Notes under the pieces: model-generated
What the model was told of the DNA's origin: nothing
What the model saw: the letters and a program-made list of their open reading frames with translations, nothing else
The model's database searches: none
Program-made: the position numbers and the translations under genes
Shown here: piece by piece, positions 6,257 through 8,402 of the stretch
How the letters are laid out: each line of letters starts with the position of its first letter
Position numbering within the stretch: the stretch's first letter is position 1
Assembly (NCBI GenBank): GCA_002772195.1
Contig: PCSG01000180.1
Location: 1 to 8,402, forward strand
Direction of reading: 5' to 3'
Length of the DNA stretch: 8,402 nucleotides
Source of the DNA: Desulfobacterales bacterium CG23_combo_of_CG06-09_8_20_14_all_51_8
GTDB lineage: Bacteria; Desulfobacterota; Desulfobacteria; Desulfobacterales; Desulfosalsimonadaceae

Positions 6257-7681
6257 TTGACCAACAGCACCCTTATGCAAACCCATGCGTTCGTGAAACC
6301 GAAAATCCGCGAGCTGGCCTTCAGATGGCGCGACTACCAGTCAACGTTAAAAAAAAAGGACGCCCTGCGGCGGATCCCCTTTTATGCGGCAGGATTTGTC
6401 ACTTTCATCCTGCTCGGCTATGGCCTCGTTGCCCTGTTGATGTCGCCAACCTCTCCGGCCGGCCATGACCTTGCCATGCAGACACCTGGAGAAGGTGCGG
6501 AGCCAGGGCTAAAAACAGGGCTAAAAACAATGATAGATGAAGCAATTGACAAGCCCGCCCTGCGAAAAATTTTCAATCAGCTTCCCTTTGCCACCGCCTG
6601 CGAAAAAACCTTCACGGTCACCGCCGGCAACACGTCATATATGGTCCAATCCAGCATTGATCCCCGACTTCAAGAATTTATTATCGATCATATTGACCGA
6701 AAAAATTCAAAACACTTCGGGTTTGTCGCCATGGAGCCGGACACCGGCCGCATTGTTTCCATGGTCAGCTACGACAGAAACAACCCGGATGCCAATATCT
6801 GCATCACGCCGGAGTTTCCGGCAGCCAGCCTTTTTAAAATCATCACCGCGGCAGCGGCCATTGAAAAATGCGGTTTTAACTGTCATACGCCGGTGACATT
6901 CAACGACAATAAATACACTCTGTATAAGGCCCAGCTCAAAGACCGCGTCAACAAATACACTCACCAGATCAGCTTCGAAGAATTATTTGCGGATTCGGTC
7001 AACCCGGTTTTCGGTAAAATCGGACAAAACCGCCTGGGCAAATCCATTCTGGAATCCTATGCCACGGCCTTCGGGTTTAATACCCGGTTTGATTTTGCAA
7101 TTCCCCTCAGCCCCAGCACGATCACCATAAAGGATGACGCCTATAATTGGGCGGAAATCGCCAGCGGGTTCAACCGGCACACATTGATCTCCCCCTTGCA
7201 CGGCGCCCTGGTGATAGCCGGCATTCTCAACAACGGCAAACTGATGGAACCGACCCTCATTGATGCCATCCGCAAGGACGACCAGGTCATTTATCACCGC
7301 AACGCCCAAGAAGTATCGAATATCATCGATCCGGCCACGGCCGACACCTTAAAAAAACTCATGAATGCGACAATCATCTCCGGTACGGCATCCAAATCCT
7401 TTGCCAGATCAAATAAAGACAAGGTTTTATCCCGCCTGAACATCGGGGGGAAAACCGGATCCATCAACAACAACGCCGAGCATTTGAAATATGACTGGTT
7501 TGCCGGATTCGCCGAAGAAAAAAACGGGGAAAACAAACTCGTCGTTACAGTCCTGGTGGTTCACCAGGACTTCATCGGCATCCGGGCCGCCAGTTATTCA
7601 CGAATGGCGATAAAGGAATACTTTGAAAACGATTATGCAAGCCTCGATGAAGGCCCCTCATCCAAGTCAGCCGCTTTATAA
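6257..7681 (+). CDS. Membrane-anchored penicillin-binding protein transpeptidase
   Basis: This is a likely D,D-transpeptidase that crosslinks peptidoglycan in the periplasm by acyl-enzyme chemistry. Numbering from TTG 6257, residues 1-40 are a basic cytoplasmic tail. Residues 41-63 are one transmembrane helix (FYAAGFVTFILLGYGLVALL). Residues 64-125 are a spacer. Residues 128-455 are the transpeptidase domain. The catalytic motifs are SxxK S191-LF-K194, SxN S247-V-N249 and K399-T-G401, in normal order and spacing. QSSIDPRLQE and the following GFVAMEPDTGRIVSMVS match the usual start of such domains. There is no glycosyltransferase domain and no full PBP-dimer domain, so at 474 residues it is a reduced monofunctional form and not a classical FtsI or PBP2. 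TTG 6257 and ATG 6275 are both possible starts; neither has a strong ribosome site. The 3' end overlaps the next gene, which suggests co-translation. A beta-lactam-sensing or beta-lactamase role seems less likely given the KTG motif and domain form. Confidence 0.87.
   Translation: MTNSTLMQTHAFVKPKIRELAFRWRDYQSTLKKKDALRRIPFYAAGFVTFILLGYGLVALLMSPTSPAGHDLAMQTPGEGAEPGLKTGLKTMIDEAIDKPALRKIFNQLPFATACEKTFTVTAGNTSYMVQSSIDPRLQEFIIDHIDRKNSKHFGFVAMEPDTGRIVSMVSYDRNNPDANICITPEFPAASLFKIITAAAAIEKCGFNCHTPVTFNDNKYTLYKAQLKDRVNKYTHQISFEELFADSVNPVFGKIGQNRLGKSILESYATAFGFNTRFDFAIPLSPSTITIKDDAYNWAEIASGFNRHTLISPLHGALVIAGILNNGKLMEPTLIDAIRKDDQVIYHRNAQEVSNIIDPATADTLKKLMNATIISGTASKSFARSNKDKVLSRLNIGGKTGSINNNAEHLKYDWFAGFAEEKNGENKLVVTVLVVHQDFIGIRAASYSRMAIKEYFENDYASLDEGPSSKSAAL
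7612..7617 (+). promoter_or_regulatory. Ribosome binding site inside the transpeptidase gene, for the overlapping downstream gene
   Basis: AAAGGA lies five bases before TTG 7623, the earliest good start of the next gene. The in-frame ATGs at 7635 and 7647 are 17 and 29 bases away, which is too far for this site, so it favours the TTG. Confidence 0.45.
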
Positions 7682-8402
7682 ACGGCTCTCCGGCGCCCTT
7701 CGCCTTATTTCCACCTACCGGATCTATTTCGGCAGACACCCGGCCGGTGTTCCGGGAAAATCCCTGATTTTTTTCCCTTATCAAACAGCCCTGACCGCGT
7801 GCGGTATTGTGGGCATTGTTTCCCTGAAACATCCCCGGACACCGGGGCCTGATTTTCAGCTACCCGATTTCGACGCCATTCAAACATCAATTATCCTGCA
7901 CTCCTATGATCACTGCGTTGAAAAAGCCCTTTCCCTGACGGATCACTATCTGGGGGGGAAATCCGCCTCAAACGAACTGCTGGCATCGGTCCGGGGGCTG
8001 AAAAGCACCCATGCGTTTGCGGCTCTTTACAATCAATCCGCTTTTCAAAACCGGCTGCAAACGCTTTCGGCGACCCTTCATGATGTTATTTCACAGGAAA
8101 CCCGGAGCCTGCTGGCGGCCATGGGCTTTCTTTGCGCTGAAGACGTGGAAATTATTACCGGCCGAATCGAAAAACTCAAAGACGCCGCATGGGTGATTGA
8201 CGCGGAACTTCTGGAAAATATCGAAAAGATTCGTTCACTGGCCGGAGATTTGGATGCGGACCTTTCCCCTGCGGCCCTGGAGATGCTGAAAAATATCAAC
8301 GCCGTTTTTAACAGCATCGACCGGCTGGAAGTCCGGGGCCGGGATTCCGCGGGCATTTCCCTGATGTTTACTCTGGATTCGGCCGCCTGGGATGCGTTCC
8401 AA
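7623..8402 (+). CDS. GlmS-like class II glutamine amidotransferase domain protein with internal nucleophile and helical insertion (3' partial)
   Basis: The frame stays open to the right edge, so the protein is truncated by the window. TTG 7623 is chosen because AAAGGA precedes it; ATG 7635 and ATG 7647 are alternatives, and all three overlap the transpeptidase gene. Two motifs recall the glutaminase half of glucosamine-6-phosphate synthase. ACGIVGIV is encoded at about 7797-7820 (Cys codon 7800-7802), where GlmS starts MCGIVG. RLEVRGRDSAGIS is encoded from 8322, where GlmS has RRLEYRGYDSAG. Relative to GlmS there is an N-terminal extension of about 51-59 residues before the Cys. About 150 extra residues also lie between the motifs; they look helical, with the amphipathic stretches SLLAAMGFL, DVEIITGRIEKLKDAAWVI and NIEKIRSLAG. 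The nucleophile must be N-terminal to act, so propeptide removal as in PurF or GltB would be needed. A SIS sugar-isomerase domain would be expected beyond the window but is not seen. It could be an amino-sugar synthase variant with a different substrate. Confidence 0.72.
   Translation, partial: MKTIMQASMKAPHPSQPLYKRLSGALRLISTYRIYFGRHPAGVPGKSLIFFPYQTALTACGIVGIVSLKHPRTPGPDFQLPDFDAIQTSIILHSYDHCVEKALSLTDHYLGGKSASNELLASVRGLKSTHAFAALYNQSAFQNRLQTLSATLHDVISQETRSLLAAMGFLCAEDVEIITGRIEKLKDAAWVIDAELLENIEKIRSLAGDLDADLSPAALEMLKNINAVFNSIDRLEVRGRDSAGISLMFTLDSAAWDAFQ

Noticed and set aside
6226..6468. 80-codon frame starting at ATG 6226
   Set aside because: It overlaps the transpeptidase N-terminus out of phase, is Pro/Arg-rich without any motif, and has no convincing ribosome site.

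Overview
The window looks like part of a bacterial chromosome of moderate GC content. It most likely comes from a Desulfobacterota (deltaproteobacterial) or related lineage. This is inferred from two gene types: a PfaC/Pfa3-type polyunsaturated fatty acid (PUFA) synthase subunit ending in an acyltransferase domain, an architecture I associate with myxobacterial and deltaproteobacterial clusters, and a multi-PAS/LuxR regulator of a type frequent in Desulfobacterota. All supported genes are on the + strand. No RNA gene, CRISPR array, insertion sequence or phage gene was seen.

Region 1 (1-4299) is the 3' two thirds or so of a very large PUFA synthase gene. The frame is open at base 1, so the usual KS and chain-length-factor domains should lie just upstream of the window. 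What is visible is a Pro/Ala-rich linker, four FabA-like hot-dog units in the order inactive/active/inactive/active, and a C-terminal PlsC/AGPAT-like acyltransferase. The most striking point is an in-frame TGA at 1162-1164, inside the first hot-dog unit. Family-like sequence continues in the same frame on both sides. The gene is either interrupted by a nonsense mutation or sequencing error, or it is read through.

Region 2 (4377-6133) encodes a regulator with three PAS domains on an exact 120-residue period, a coiled coil and a LuxR-type HTH. Its best start (ATG 4389 with a ribosome binding site) is one base out of phase with the main frame. The two are separated by a run of nine A, so a -1 shift at the run, or one missing A in the sequence, would restore a normal N-terminus. 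Parts of the PAS repeats are nearly identical at DNA level, which suggests recent duplication or gene conversion.

Region 3 (6134-8402) has a candidate sigma70-type promoter, a membrane-anchored penicillin-binding-protein transpeptidase with all three catalytic motifs, and an overlapping gene that runs off the right edge. That last gene resembles the glutaminase half of GlmS: it has a CGIVGI nucleophile motif and a later RGRDSAG motif. However, the nucleophile Cys is about 50-60 residues inside the protein, and about 150 extra, mostly helical residues separate the two motifs. The overlap and the themes (cell-wall crosslinking, amino-sugar-type chemistry) suggest a co-translated pair, but the substrate is unknown.

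The genes fall into a lipid-synthesis block, a sensor-regulator and an envelope/aminotransferase block. A regulatory link between the PAS-LuxR protein and either neighbour is only an inference from position.
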